A stretch of 64,000 bases of DNA, from positions 62,001 to 126,000 of the forward strand of contig JABJKE010000030.1 of assembly GCA_018660505.1 (NCBI GenBank), written 5' to 3'. The translations under genes and the position numbers were made by a program. Origin of the DNA: Rhodobiaceae bacterium. GTDB lineage: Bacteria > Pseudomonadota > Alphaproteobacteria > RS24. The notes under the pieces are model-generated. The model did not search any database. It saw nothing but the letters and a program-made list of their open reading frames with translations, and had not been told where the DNA came from. Shown here one piece after another: positions 53,541 to 61,479 of the stretch (the stretch's first letter is position 1; each line of letters starts with the position of its first letter).

Positions 53541-54812
53541 ATGAGTGCCGAGCTGAAACAACAAGCCTGTGACGTTATCGATGCGATGGCGGGAGAGCTG
53601 GTGGAAGCCAGCCATGCCATTCACGCCAAGCCCGAAGTGGCCTTTGAAGAGGTCTTCGCGCATGGCTTGCTGAGCAATAAAGTGGAAGCGGCGGGCTTGC
53701 GCGTCGAGCGCCACGCTTGCGGTCTCGACACGGCTTTCATCTCCGAATTTGGCACGCAAGACACCGCGCCTTTGGTGGGCATTCTATCGGAATATGATGC
53801 CCTGCCCGGCATCGGCCATGCTTGCGGCCATAATATTATTGCCACCACGGGGCTTGGCGCCAGTCTGGCGCTGGCGAAACTAGGAGCCAAATTACCCGGG
53901 CGCGTTCGTTATTTAGGCACGCCCGCCGAAGAAAGCGGCAATGGCAAAGAGCTGATGGCGCGCCAAGGCGCCTTTGAGGGTTTGGATGCCGCCATGATGG
54001 TGCATCCAGCGGGGGTGAACCTCATCACCATGCCCAGCCTTGCGGTCAATGAAGTGCGCGTGACCTATACTGGCAAAGCAGCCCATGCCTCGGCCATGCC
54101 ATTTGCGGGCATTAACGCGCTGGATGGTTTGGTGATGGCCTATCAATCGATTGCTCAATTGCGCCAGCACATTAAACAAAGCGAACGCATTCACGGCATT
54201 TTTAACGAGGCGGGTCTGGCACCCAATATTGTGCCCGACCGCGCGGTGGGCACTTTTTATGTGCGCGCCGCCAATGGGCTAGAGCTGGCCAATTTAAAAC
54301 AGCGGGTGCAAAATTGTTTTGAGGCGGGAGCTTTGGCGGCCGGTTGCGAAGTGCAAATCGATTGGGCGCTGGGTGACTATTTAGAGATTAAAGACAGCTG
54401 GCCGATTGCCGAGCGCTACAAGCAAAACGCAGAAAGCCTGGGGCGTGATTTCTTCCCGCTCGAAAAAATGCCTGGCAGTGGCGCAGGCTCCACCGATATG
54501 GGCAATGTGAGCCACCGCGTACCGTCTATCCATCCGATGATTGCCTGTGCGCCGCCCAGTGTGGTGATACACAACCCTGAATTTGCCAAATGGGCGGGCT
54601 CAGATATGGGCGATAAAGCGGTTGTGGATGGCGCCAAAGCTTTGGCCATGACGGCGATTGACGTGATGTGCGACAAAAAAATGATGCAGGCCGCGCGCGC
54701 GGAATTTGACCGGACGGCAGAATTTTCGTCGCAGTCTTTATTGGCGGCTTGGCATGGCGACGGCGGGCATGAAAACGGCGATGCCAGTTTGGGCGGTTGC
54801 GGCTGCTGCTAG
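53541..54812 (+). CDS. M20 family metallo-amidohydrolase/peptidase with Cys-rich tail
   Basis: A 423-residue M20 hydrolase of the aminoacylase/p-aminobenzoyl-glutamate hydrolase group. Metal and catalytic residues are in SEYDALPGIGHACGHNI, GTPAEESGNGKEL and MVHPAG; the lid domain contains YTGKAAHASAMPFAG. It would cleave an N-acyl or gamma-glutamyl amide. The last residues are GGCGCC, a cysteine-rich tail that could bind metal. Start at 53541 chosen for AAAAGGAG; a longer frame starts 57 bases earlier inside the SDR gene. Fourth gene of the operon. Confidence 0.9.
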   Translation: MSAELKQQACDVIDAMAGELVEASHAIHAKPEVAFEEVFAHGLLSNKVEAAGLRVERHACGLDTAFISEFGTQDTAPLVGILSEYDALPGIGHACGHNIIATTGLGASLALAKLGAKLPGRVRYLGTPAEESGNGKELMARQGAFEGLDAAMMVHPAGVNLITMPSLAVNEVRVTYTGKAAHASAMPFAGINALDGLVMAYQSIAQLRQHIKQSERIHGIFNEAGLAPNIVPDRAVGTFYVRAANGLELANLKQRVQNCFEAGALAAGCEVQIDWALGDYLEIKDSWPIAERYKQNAESLGRDFFPLEKMPGSGAGSTDMGNVSHRVPSIHPMIACAPPSVVIHNPEFAKWAGSDMGDKAVVDGAKALAMTAIDVMCDKKMMQAARAEFDRTAEFSSQSLLAAWHGDGGHENGDASLGGCGCC

Positions 54813-54875
54813 AGCTTGCGAAAGCACAAAACAGCGGCTATAGAAAACCGTCTTATCGAGATTGGGAATGGCATT

Positions 54876-55067
54876 ATGGCTCAAGCGGGCAAACCAAAAT
54901 TCAGCAATGAAGCAGGCGCAAGCGAAGTATCTATTCCCGTGCGCGCGTTCGAGTGCATCGGCGCCGATGCCCCCAATGACCACCCCCATGTCTATTTAGA
55001 TATGGGCGATGAAGACGAGATTATCTGCCCCTATTGCTCGACGCGCTATCGCTTTAAGGGCGAATGA
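54876..55067 (+). CDS. zf-CHCC (NDUFS6-like) zinc-finger protein
   Basis: A 63-residue protein with a zinc site of the NDUFS6-like zf-CHCC type: Cys in FECIGAD, His in HPHVYLDMG, and the CPYC pair in EDEIICPYCSTRYRF. The order C...H...CxxC is diagnostic of this small alphaproteobacterial/mitochondrial complex I-associated family. It may help assemble or stabilise NADH dehydrogenase. The start ATG at 54876 follows a GGGAATGGCATT stretch; the preceding 20 codons of the open frame are not conserved. Confidence 0.9.
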   Translation: MAQAGKPKFSNEAGASEVSIPVRAFECIGADAPNDHPHVYLDMGDEDEIICPYCSTRYRFKGE

Positions 55068-55163
55068 GGCGATACTCTCTGCGGATTTTTCTTGTTGTGA
55101 TGCCCGAATATCGCCACTGTTGCGCTATTGACTAACCGCATCGCAACTCGGGGGACGCGCGCT

Positions 55164-56132
55164 TTGATACGCATTTTCAAAAACCTCTTGATTGGGCTTT
55201 TTGCCGTCATCGTCCTCGCCTTGGTCGCTTCGCCTTTTCTGATTTCTTCCGATTTATTGCGCCATGACGTGATTGCCAAATATCGCAATGACGCCTCCTT
55301 TATCTATGAGTTGCCGTCGGGCGCGCGGGCGCATATTCGCGACGAAGGCAATAAACAAGGCCCGCCGCTTTTGCTCATTCATGGCTCAAACGCCAGCTTG
55401 CATACTTGGGAGCCATGGGTGCGCACGTTGAGCGAACATTATCGACTGATTAGTTTCGACCTGCCGGGCCATGGGCTAACGGGTGCAACGCCGGAGGATG
55501 ACTATAGCGTGGACGCCATGGCAAATTTCACGCGCGAGATAGCCGATTTATTTCAATTGGATAAAGTCTCGCTGGCGGGCAACTCGATGGGCGGCGCGGT
55601 GGCGCTAAAATTTGCTTTGGACAATCCCAAACGAGTGGCGGCGCTCATCCCTGTTTCTTCCGGGGGCATGGCGGTGGATGCGGATGAGACGAGCGTTGGC
55701 GCTTTTAATTTAGTCGGCTCGCCCGCAGGTCGCATGATGATGCGCTATATAACGCCGCGGTTTATCATTGCCTCGACTTTGCGCGGTGTGGTGGCTGACC
55801 CTGATAATTTTGTGACCTATGAGATGATTGATCGCTATTGGGAAATGTTGCGGATGACGGGCTCGCGCGATGCGACCATCCAGCGTTTCGCGGGCTATCA
55901 AACCCGTGCGCCGCTAGAGCCGCATCTGGGCAAAATAAAAGCCCCGACGTTATTGTTATGGGGTCAGCAAGACCAATTGATTAAGGTAAAATATGGCCTT
56001 CGGATGAACGAAGCCATTTCGAGAAGCCTGCTGATTATCTACCCGCAAGCGGGGCATTTGGCGCATGAAGAAATCCCCCAAAAAACCGCCGACGACGCGC
56101 ATAAGTTTTTGCAGATTGTGTTGGCGGAGTAA
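55164..56132 (+). CDS. Alpha/beta-fold hydrolase with N-terminal membrane anchor
   Basis: About 322 residues from a TTG at 55164, supported by GGGGGA about 8 bases upstream; another in-frame TTG is at 55128. The N-terminus has a single membrane helix (LLIGLFAVIVLALVASPFLI), placing the enzyme in the periplasm or at the membrane. The triad appears as LLIHGSNASLHTWEPW (oxyanion), AGNSMGGAVAL (Ser nucleophile), WGQQDQLIK (acid) and AGHLAHEE (His). An esterase or lipase acting on a hydrophobic substrate is likely. Downstream is the DUF7002-like gene. Confidence 0.85.
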   Translation: MIRIFKNLLIGLFAVIVLALVASPFLISSDLLRHDVIAKYRNDASFIYELPSGARAHIRDEGNKQGPPLLLIHGSNASLHTWEPWVRTLSEHYRLISFDLPGHGLTGATPEDDYSVDAMANFTREIADLFQLDKVSLAGNSMGGAVALKFALDNPKRVAALIPVSSGGMAVDADETSVGAFNLVGSPAGRMMMRYITPRFIIASTLRGVVADPDNFVTYEMIDRYWEMLRMTGSRDATIQRFAGYQTRAPLEPHLGKIKAPTLLLWGQQDQLIKVKYGLRMNEAISRSLLIIYPQAGHLAHEEIPQKTADDAHKFLQIVLAE

Positions 56133-56187
56133 AAAGACCTGACTATCCATCAAGTCCAAAAATAATAATTGTCGATTGGATAAGCGC

Positions 56188-56859
56188 ATGACGAACGAAG
56201 AGCTAGAAGAACTCATTAAAAATTGCCCTACCCTTTTCCACATGGCCGAACGAGGTTCATGGGCTGCTATTAAGGAGCGCGGACTGCTCAGCACATCCGC
56301 CTTATTAGACGCTTATGGTGTGACAGGCTCGAAGCGAACTGACATTGAGGTTAAGCATCGGCAAACCAGTATTTCGATTAAAACGGAAACCCTTCCGAAA
56401 GCGGTGTTAAGAGACCAAATGGCTATGGATGATGAAGGCTTAGAAGACTGCCTCCTCGACGACCTCAAGCCTTCGGATTGGTACAAAACCCTTAACTCAA
56501 AAGTATTCTTCTGGTTGAGCGAAGACCGCTTGCACCGTTTGACAGGAGCCAGAGCTTATCGTGAACATGAACATGACGTAATCGAACTCGATACTGCCTC
56601 AATGATAGAAGCGCATTATAACAAGATTTGGTTGTGTCCGATAAATAGCGGGTTCACTAAGCAAGACCCTGCGAAAAGAGGCAAAGGCACTTTCGCCCGA
56701 ATTCATGATTATCGATACCACGAACGGAAGAAAAGAACGACGCAGGAGAGGGTAGTAGAACTATGCGTCGACCATAGTGTCACGGACATTCGCGAACACG
56801 TTAAGCGAGTAATAGTTAAGAAGGGAAAAACTGAATTGGGCATAATTGAACAGCGCTAA
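56188..56859 (+). CDS. DUF7002-like protein, possible ADP-ribosyltransferase fold
   Basis: A 223-residue protein. The N-terminus (LFHMAERGSWAAIKERGLLSTSALLDAYGV) resembles DUF7002 and the first motif of DarT/KptA-like ADP-ribosyltransferases: a His-containing strand, then an I..GL turn. Further segments (VFFWLSEDRLHRLTGARAY and DVIELDTASMIEAHYNKIWLCPINSG) fit the second and third strands of that fold. The fold call is inference. Base composition looks lower in GC than its neighbours, and it lies beside tRNA-Leu, a pattern common in acquired genes. No antitoxin candidate is adjacent. The start is ATG at 56188. Confidence 0.6.
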   Translation: MTNEELEELIKNCPTLFHMAERGSWAAIKERGLLSTSALLDAYGVTGSKRTDIEVKHRQTSISIKTETLPKAVLRDQMAMDDEGLEDCLLDDLKPSDWYKTLNSKVFFWLSEDRLHRLTGARAYREHEHDVIELDTASMIEAHYNKIWLCPINSGFTKQDPAKRGKGTFARIHDYRYHERKKRTTQERVVELCVDHSVTDIREHVKRVIVKKGKTELGIIEQR

Positions 56860-56940
56860 CAAAGTCATATTCAATATGAACACCAAAGCCCTCGAAACAC
56901 GTTCTTTATTTAGTCAAACCCTTGTGGCCTCGCGCTAGAA

Positions 56941-56996
56941 GGGCTTGCCAACTTGTTGGCTTAGCCCGCTTTGCGCCAGCGGAGGGGCGAAGCCCC
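56941..56996. repeat. Hairpin-rich intergenic element next to tRNA-Leu
   Basis: Two palindromes: GGGCT-GCCAAC...GTTGGC-AGCCC (56941-56967, two stacked stems with single-base bulges) and GGGGC-GAA-GCCCC (56984-56996). They lie between the DUF7002-like gene and tRNA-Leu. They may be REP-like or remnants of an insertion; no T-runs mark a terminator. Copies elsewhere in the genome are not visible from this window. Confidence 0.45.
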
Positions 56997-57037
56997 GTAG
57001 TCGGGTGTCCAATTAATCTCATTTTCCATTGGAGCCA

Positions 57038-57124
57038 TGGTGGCCTCGGACGGACTCGAACCGTCACGCCCATTCGGGCCGCAGATTTTAAGTCTGCTGT
57101 GTCTACCGATTCCACCACGAGGCC
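57038..57124 (-). tRNA. tRNA-Leu (anticodon TAA), CCA encoded
   Basis: Minus-strand 87-base gene with a long variable arm. The acceptor stem is GGCCTCG/CGAGGCC, the anticodon loop CTTAAAA carries anticodon TAA (stem AGA...TCT region), and the T-arm contains GACGGTTCGAGTCCGTC. The CCA end is encoded at 57040-57038. The length and variable arm fit a class II tRNA. It lies near the DUF7002-like gene, a possible integration neighbourhood. Confidence 0.95.
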
Positions 57125-57164
57125 ATGCTGGATGGCGTTTCTATAGCATGAATTTCACGCTTGT

Positions 57165-58253
57165 TTAGTTAGAAATATCTTCCATTTTCAAGCTTTCACC
57201 AATTTTCATCACCAGCGCCTGATTGCCCGCCGCTTTGACGAAACGATCGCGCGGTTCTTCAAACGGCTCGAAAGATAAAATGAAGGTTCCCCAATGCATG
57301 GGCACCATGCGTTTGCAGCCGACATCGCGCCCCATGGCTGCCCCGCCCTCCGGGTCCATATGGGCGCCGCTCATGAAATCGCGCGGCGCATAGGCCCCAA
57401 TGCTCATCAGGCCGAGGTCGCAGCCGCCATGGTTCTCGGCCATATGGGCGCCGATATCTGAAAATAAACTGTCATGCGTTTCCGTGTCGCCGGTATGAAA
57501 CACCGAGCGCCCGCCAGCCGAAAATCCGTAAGACATCCAAAGCGTGCGATTGACGTCAAACGGCGAGCGGTTCGACCAATGCACCGCCGGATAGGCGGTC
57601 AGGCGAAATTCGCCGGTGCGCGAAGGCAGGGTGACGTCGTCATACCAATCGACTTCGCGCACCGTGCCATAGCCGCGTTTGGTGAAATAATCGCCCAAGC
57701 CCAAAGGCACAATGGCGGTGATATTTTCGCGGTTGGGCAGGTTTTCCAACGTATGCACATCGAGGTGGTCGTAATGCGCATGGCTGATGACCACGACATC
57801 GATGGGCGGCAAATCTTCGATGAATAATCCCGGCGGCAAAAGGCGTGCGGGCCCCGCAAACGACATGGGGCTGGCGCGGCGGCCAAACACGGGGTCGGTG
57901 AGCACGCTCACCCCGTCGAGGCGGACCAGAAAACTGGCATGGCCAATCCAGCTGACGAAATCGGCGTCGCCAAGGGCGGCCAATTGCGCTTTGGCTTGCT
58001 GGCGCGCCAGCGCATGATTGGCCGGAATCGGCTGCCCGCTATGGGTGACTTGGCGCCAGACCGCTTGCCCTAAAAATTGCAGCCGTCGGCCAACCGAGAC
58101 ATAGCGCGTCATGCTGCCGGGCGGATTGCGGAACCCATTTTCGAGATGATGATACGGCTTATCGCCGCCCAAAGGCTTGCCCGTGCCACAAGATGATAAA
58201 ACCACGCCCAAGACGACCAGCGCGCCGATACCCAATACTGCCGACATATTCAT
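57165..58253 (-). CDS. MBL-fold metallo-hydrolase lipoprotein (NAPE-PLD-like)
   Basis: A 362-residue metallo-beta-lactamase-fold enzyme. The signature HAHYDHLD (His158, His160, Asp162, His163) binds two metals, and further motifs are HWSNRSPFD, HTGDTETHDS and MHWGTF. It resembles NAPE-PLD/RomA-like phosphodiesterases. The N-terminus is a lipoprotein signal with lipobox LSSC (Cys22), so the enzyme is probably anchored to a membrane. Start at 58253; an ATG at 58265 has AAGGA with no spacing. The terminator of the upstream gene precedes it. Confidence 0.9.
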   Translation of the reverse strand: MNMSAVLGIGALVVLGVVLSSCGTGKPLGGDKPYHHLENGFRNPPGSMTRYVSVGRRLQFLGQAVWRQVTHSGQPIPANHALARQQAKAQLAALGDADFVSWIGHASFLVRLDGVSVLTDPVFGRRASPMSFAGPARLLPPGLFIEDLPPIDVVVISHAHYDHLDVHTLENLPNRENITAIVPLGLGDYFTKRGYGTVREVDWYDDVTLPSRTGEFRLTAYPAVHWSNRSPFDVNRTLWMSYGFSAGGRSVFHTGDTETHDSLFSDIGAHMAENHGGCDLGLMSIGAYAPRDFMSGAHMDPEGGAAMGRDVGCKRMVPMHWGTFILSFEPFEEPRDRFVKAAGNQALVMKIGESLKMEDISN

Positions 58254-58290
58254 ATTTCTCACCATTCCTTGCGCCAAAGCGCCATCCCAC

Positions 58291-58318
58291 AAAAAACGGC
58301 GGCCCGAAGACCGCCGTT
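58291..58318 (-). terminator. Rho-independent terminator for the small secreted protein gene
   Basis: On the minus strand AACGGCGG pairs with CCGCCGTT around a TCTTCGGG loop, followed by a run of six T. This is a strong intrinsic terminator, about 55 bases after the stop of the small secreted protein gene and before the MBL gene. It is the clearest terminator in this window. Confidence 0.9.
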
Positions 58319-58373
58319 CATCTATATAGGTCGGATACGCCTTTGTATCCAGTCCTAGATAAAGCCAAAAGGC

Positions 58374-58619
58374 TTAGTTATCTAGGCCTTGCCATACTGG
58401 CCAGCACTTGCCACCCGCTTTGCTTGCGAGGGCTTTTTGTGCGGCTTTCGCGTCGGCACCATTTTGGGCGGCGCTATAGTCGGCTTTACCTGTGCACCAA
58501 ACATAGAATTGGTGGTTGCCCGATTGCGACATCGCATCGAAGCTAGAATCAAGAGCTACAGCGGCATTTGGCAGCGCAAAAGCGGCGGCCAGTACCAGAG
58601 CAGAAACAGTGTTTTTCAT
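58374..58619 (-). CDS. Small secreted protein with one cysteine pair
   Basis: An 81-residue protein from the ATG at 58619, which has GGGAG six bases upstream; an ATG two codons earlier is too close to it. The signal peptide ends near NAAVA. The mature part of about 58 residues has Cys42 and Cys72, one probable disulfide, and aromatic residues (HQFYVWCTGKADYS and KCWPVWQGLDN). I recognise no family. It is monocistronic, with its own terminator, which suggests strong, independent expression. Confidence 0.7.
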   Translation of the reverse strand: MKNTVSALVLAAAFALPNAAVALDSSFDAMSQSGNHQFYVWCTGKADYSAAQNGADAKAAQKALASKAGGKCWPVWQGLDN

Positions 58620-58749
58620 AATCATCTCCCATTTGTGATGACCTGAGAGTGGCCTGCACGTCGAAAAAATAAAACTAAAAGTTTTGTTAGGTTTACGGAG
58701 CCCCGCAAAATATGTGCTAAGCTATTGATAATAATAAGAAAGGGAAATT

Positions 58750-59748
58750 ATGACCGTCTCTCCATATCAAGACATCATCGACCGATATCGCATTTTTGCC
58801 GATTATGAAGCCAAGGACCGCAGCCCGCCTTATGTGGCTTTGGCAAATATTTTCGCCAAAAGCGAACCCTGCTTGCGGTATGTCTCGCAATTTTCGACCG
58901 ACAAACAACAGCCAAACCTAATCTTCGCGGCCTTGCGCAAAATCGCGGGCGTGCCAGATAGCCAAGCCAGCGCCGAGGCCGCCTTGGCCGAACATGGCCC
59001 CGCCATTGCCCAATTGGTGCAGGCGCGGCGCACCCAAACCAATGAGCCCGCCCGCTGCGCCGCTTTATATATGGCGCTCTCCAAAGTGGCCGAAACAGAT
59101 GATAGACCCATCGCGCTCCTTGAAATCGGCGCCTCGGCCGGGCTTTGCCTCTTGCCTGATTATTACCAATATCGCTTTCAAGACACCCACAGACGGCCCC
59201 AAAAGGCCGAAGCGGACGCGCCGATTATCGATTGCGACGTCAGCGGCACGCCGCCTTTTGATACCGCCTTGACCATCGGCTGGCGCCATGGGGTCGATAT
59301 CCATCCGATTGATATTGGCGACGCGGACGAGTGCGATTGGCTGGAAACGCTCATCTGGCCAGGCCAAGAACCGCGTCGAGCCCGCCTTCAAGCAGCGCTG
59401 CGGGTAGCGCAAAAACAGAGTTTCGAAATCGAGGCCGGCGACGCTGTCGACCAACTCGACGCGCTTGTGGAAAAAGCGCCGCGCGATATGTGTGTGGTTG
59501 TCTATCATGGCGCGGTGATGAATTACCTGCCGCCCCATCGGGTGCAAGATTTCGTCACAAAAATTCGCGCCCTGCCCGTGCGCTGGATTAGCCAAGAAGA
59601 CCCGCATTTATTTCCAGATTTTGTCGATGCGCAGAATAAAAAAATTCAACCGCGCGACATGCTGGGTCGTTTCCTTCTGGCGCTGGATGGCAAAGCTTTG
59701 GCGCATACGCATCCCCATGGCGCGGATGTGGTCTGGCTGGCCGATTAA
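58750..59748 (+). CDS. DUF2332 family protein
   Basis: A 332-residue protein of the DUF2332 family. Typical segments are DRSPPYVALANIFAKSEPCLRYV, ALLEIGASAGLCLLPDYYQYRF, and HGAVMNYLPPHRV. The EIGASAGLCL element resembles a methyltransferase-type nucleotide-binding loop, but no activity is established. The region upstream is AT-rich. AAAGGG precedes the ATG. Its stop overlaps the CinA-like gene stop by 4 bases (TTAA). Confidence 0.85.
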   Translation: MTVSPYQDIIDRYRIFADYEAKDRSPPYVALANIFAKSEPCLRYVSQFSTDKQQPNLIFAALRKIAGVPDSQASAEAALAEHGPAIAQLVQARRTQTNEPARCAALYMALSKVAETDDRPIALLEIGASAGLCLLPDYYQYRFQDTHRRPQKAEADAPIIDCDVSGTPPFDTALTIGWRHGVDIHPIDIGDADECDWLETLIWPGQEPRRARLQAALRVAQKQSFEIEAGDAVDQLDALVEKAPRDMCVVVYHGAVMNYLPPHRVQDFVTKIRALPVRWISQEDPHLFPDFVDAQNKKIQPRDMLGRFLLALDGKALAHTHPHGADVVWLAD

Positions 59749-60530
59749 GCCTTCAATAAGTCGGCGGGCGCGGGGCGTTCGATTAACGCCATGCCCATTT
59801 GGGTGAAAAGCGCTTGCACCGATTGCTCGACGACGGCCAAAGCGGCTTCATCGGTGCCGCGCGCCACCACGCTGACACCTGCGCCATCGGCGCCATAAAA
59901 CGGATAGAGCCCAATCGAGATATCGGGATATTGGCCTTGCAGCTTCTCCATCGCCTCGGCAATCGAGCCTTCTGGCACTTGCGCGGTTACCGTGATGGAG
60001 GACAATTTCTCGCCGCCTTGCAAAGTCGGCAGAATATTTTCCATCATCGCTTGCATGATTTTCGGCACGCCGGCCATCACATGCACATTTTCAATGCGAA
60101 AGCCCGGTGCCGTCGAGACCGGATTATCGATGAGGCTCGCGCCTTCCGGGATGCGGGCCATGCGGGCGCGGGCGGCATTAAATTCAATATCTTGCGCCTC
60201 GTAATGCGCCTCTAAAAGCTGCACGGCAATCGGGTGCATTTCTAGCTTCACGCCAAAGGCGGCGGCAATGCAATCGGCGGTAATGTCGTCATGCGTGGGG
60301 CCAATGCCGCCTGTGGTGAACACATAAGTATATCTCGCCCGCAGGGCATTGACGGCGGCCACTACGTCGTCCATCTCGTCTTGCACAATGCGCACTTCGC
60401 GCATATCGACGCCAATTTCGCCCAAGGCGCTGGCCACAAAGGCTAAGTTTTTATCTTGCGTGCGGCCCGATAAAACTTCATTGCCGATGATCAACATGGC
60501 GGCGGTAACGGGCTTGGCGGTTTGGGTCAT
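59745..60530 (-). CDS. CinA-like molybdopterin-binding domain protein
   Basis: A 261-residue protein with an N-terminal MoaB/Mog-type domain: LIIGNEVLSGRTQDKNLAFVASALGEIG, then TTGGIGPTHDDITADCIAAAFG. A second part (STAPGFRIENVHVMAGVPKIMQAMMENILPTL) is the usual CinA N-terminal extension. It lacks the C-terminal CinA deamidase domain, so this is the COG1058 form. Start at 60530 for its AGGAGAG; a longer frame ending at 60596 is unsupported. Related proteins are NMN deamidases or ADP-ribose pyrophosphatases. Confidence 0.88.
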   Translation of the reverse strand: MTQTAKPVTAAMLIIGNEVLSGRTQDKNLAFVASALGEIGVDMREVRIVQDEMDDVVAAVNALRARYTYVFTTGGIGPTHDDITADCIAAAFGVKLEMHPIAVQLLEAHYEAQDIEFNAARARMARIPEGASLIDNPVSTAPGFRIENVHVMAGVPKIMQAMMENILPTLQGGEKLSSITVTAQVPEGSIAEAMEKLQGQYPDISIGLYPFYGADGAGVSVVARGTDEAALAVVEQSVQALFTQMGMALIERPAPADLLKA

Positions 60531-60637
60531 GATAGCTCTCCTGGCCGATAAACTAGCTCTGCCGCGAAATAATACAAGGCGCGAAATTATCGACACATCC
60601 CCTCGCCTTATGCTAGTTCTTAGCCAAAGGATTGACC

Positions 60638-61468
60638 ATGAACTTTATCGAAGCCAGCTTTGAGCCGCTTAAAAATACCGGACAAATTAAAATCCATTCG
60701 GCTGAGGATTTCGAAGCCATGCGCACCGTTGGGCAAAAGGCGGCGCAAACGCTCGACCTATTGAGCGAGTTTGTAAAACCGGGGGTCAGCACACAAAGCT
60801 TGGACGATAAAGCTGTTGAGATTATTCGCGACCTCGGCGCCGTGCCCGCCCCGCTGAATTATCGCGGCTTTCGCAAATCGATTTGCACTTCCATCAATCA
60901 TGTTGTTTGCCATGGTATTCCCGGCGAAAAACTGTTGCGCGAAGGCGATATTATGAACGTCGATGTGACGCTATATCATGACGGCTGGCATGGCGACCAT
61001 AGCCGCATGTATGGCCTTGGCGAGACTTCCGTCAAAGCGCAACGGCTGATGGATGTGACCTATGATGCGCTAATGCAGGGGCTGCAAGTCACCAAGCCGG
61101 GCGCCACTTTGGGCGATATTGGCCACGCCATTCAATCTTATGCCGAGCTGAACCGCATGGCTGTGGTGCGCGATTTTTGCGGCCATGGGCTGGGGCGGAT
61201 TTTTCACGATAGCCCAAATATTTTGCATTACGGACGCCCGGGCGAAGGGCTGGTATTGCGCGAAGGCATGTTTTTCACCGTTGAACCGATGCTGAATTTG
61301 GGCAAGCCCGCGGTTAAAATTTTGGGTGATGGCTGGACGGCTGTCACGCGCGACCGCACGCTGTCGGCGCAATTTGAACATTCCGTCGGGGTTACCGCGA
61401 CGGGCTGCGAGATATTTACCAAATCATTAAACGGCAGCGATACACCGCACCGAAACCCCGCTGGCTAA
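60638..61468 (+). CDS. map: Methionine aminopeptidase, type I
   Basis: A 276-residue metalloprotease removing N-terminal Met from new proteins. Metal ligands are in NVDVTLYHDGWHGDHSRM, VRDFCGHGLGRIFHDSPNI, FFTVEPMLN and FEHSVGV. The N-terminal INHVVCHGIPGEKLL strand is also conserved. ATG at 60638 with AAAGGA about 7 bases upstream was chosen; an in-frame TTG at 60632 is less likely. The radC gene follows after 11 bases. Confidence 0.95.
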   Translation: MNFIEASFEPLKNTGQIKIHSAEDFEAMRTVGQKAAQTLDLLSEFVKPGVSTQSLDDKAVEIIRDLGAVPAPLNYRGFRKSICTSINHVVCHGIPGEKLLREGDIMNVDVTLYHDGWHGDHSRMYGLGETSVKAQRLMDVTYDALMQGLQVTKPGATLGDIGHAIQSYAELNRMAVVRDFCGHGLGRIFHDSPNILHYGRPGEGLVLREGMFFTVEPMLNLGKPAVKILGDGWTAVTRDRTLSAQFEHSVGVTATGCEIFTKSLNGSDTPHRNPAG

Positions 61469-61479
61469 AAGGAAACAGG

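Noticed and set aside
56924..56932. GTGGCCTCG matching the 3' end of tRNA-Leu (57040-57048) as an attachment site pair
   Set aside because: Nine matching bases 116 bases apart are too few and too close, and no integrase gene is present.
56906..57118. Minus-strand 70-codon frame over tRNA-Leu
   Set aside because: It runs through the tRNA gene and is typical of spurious calls there.
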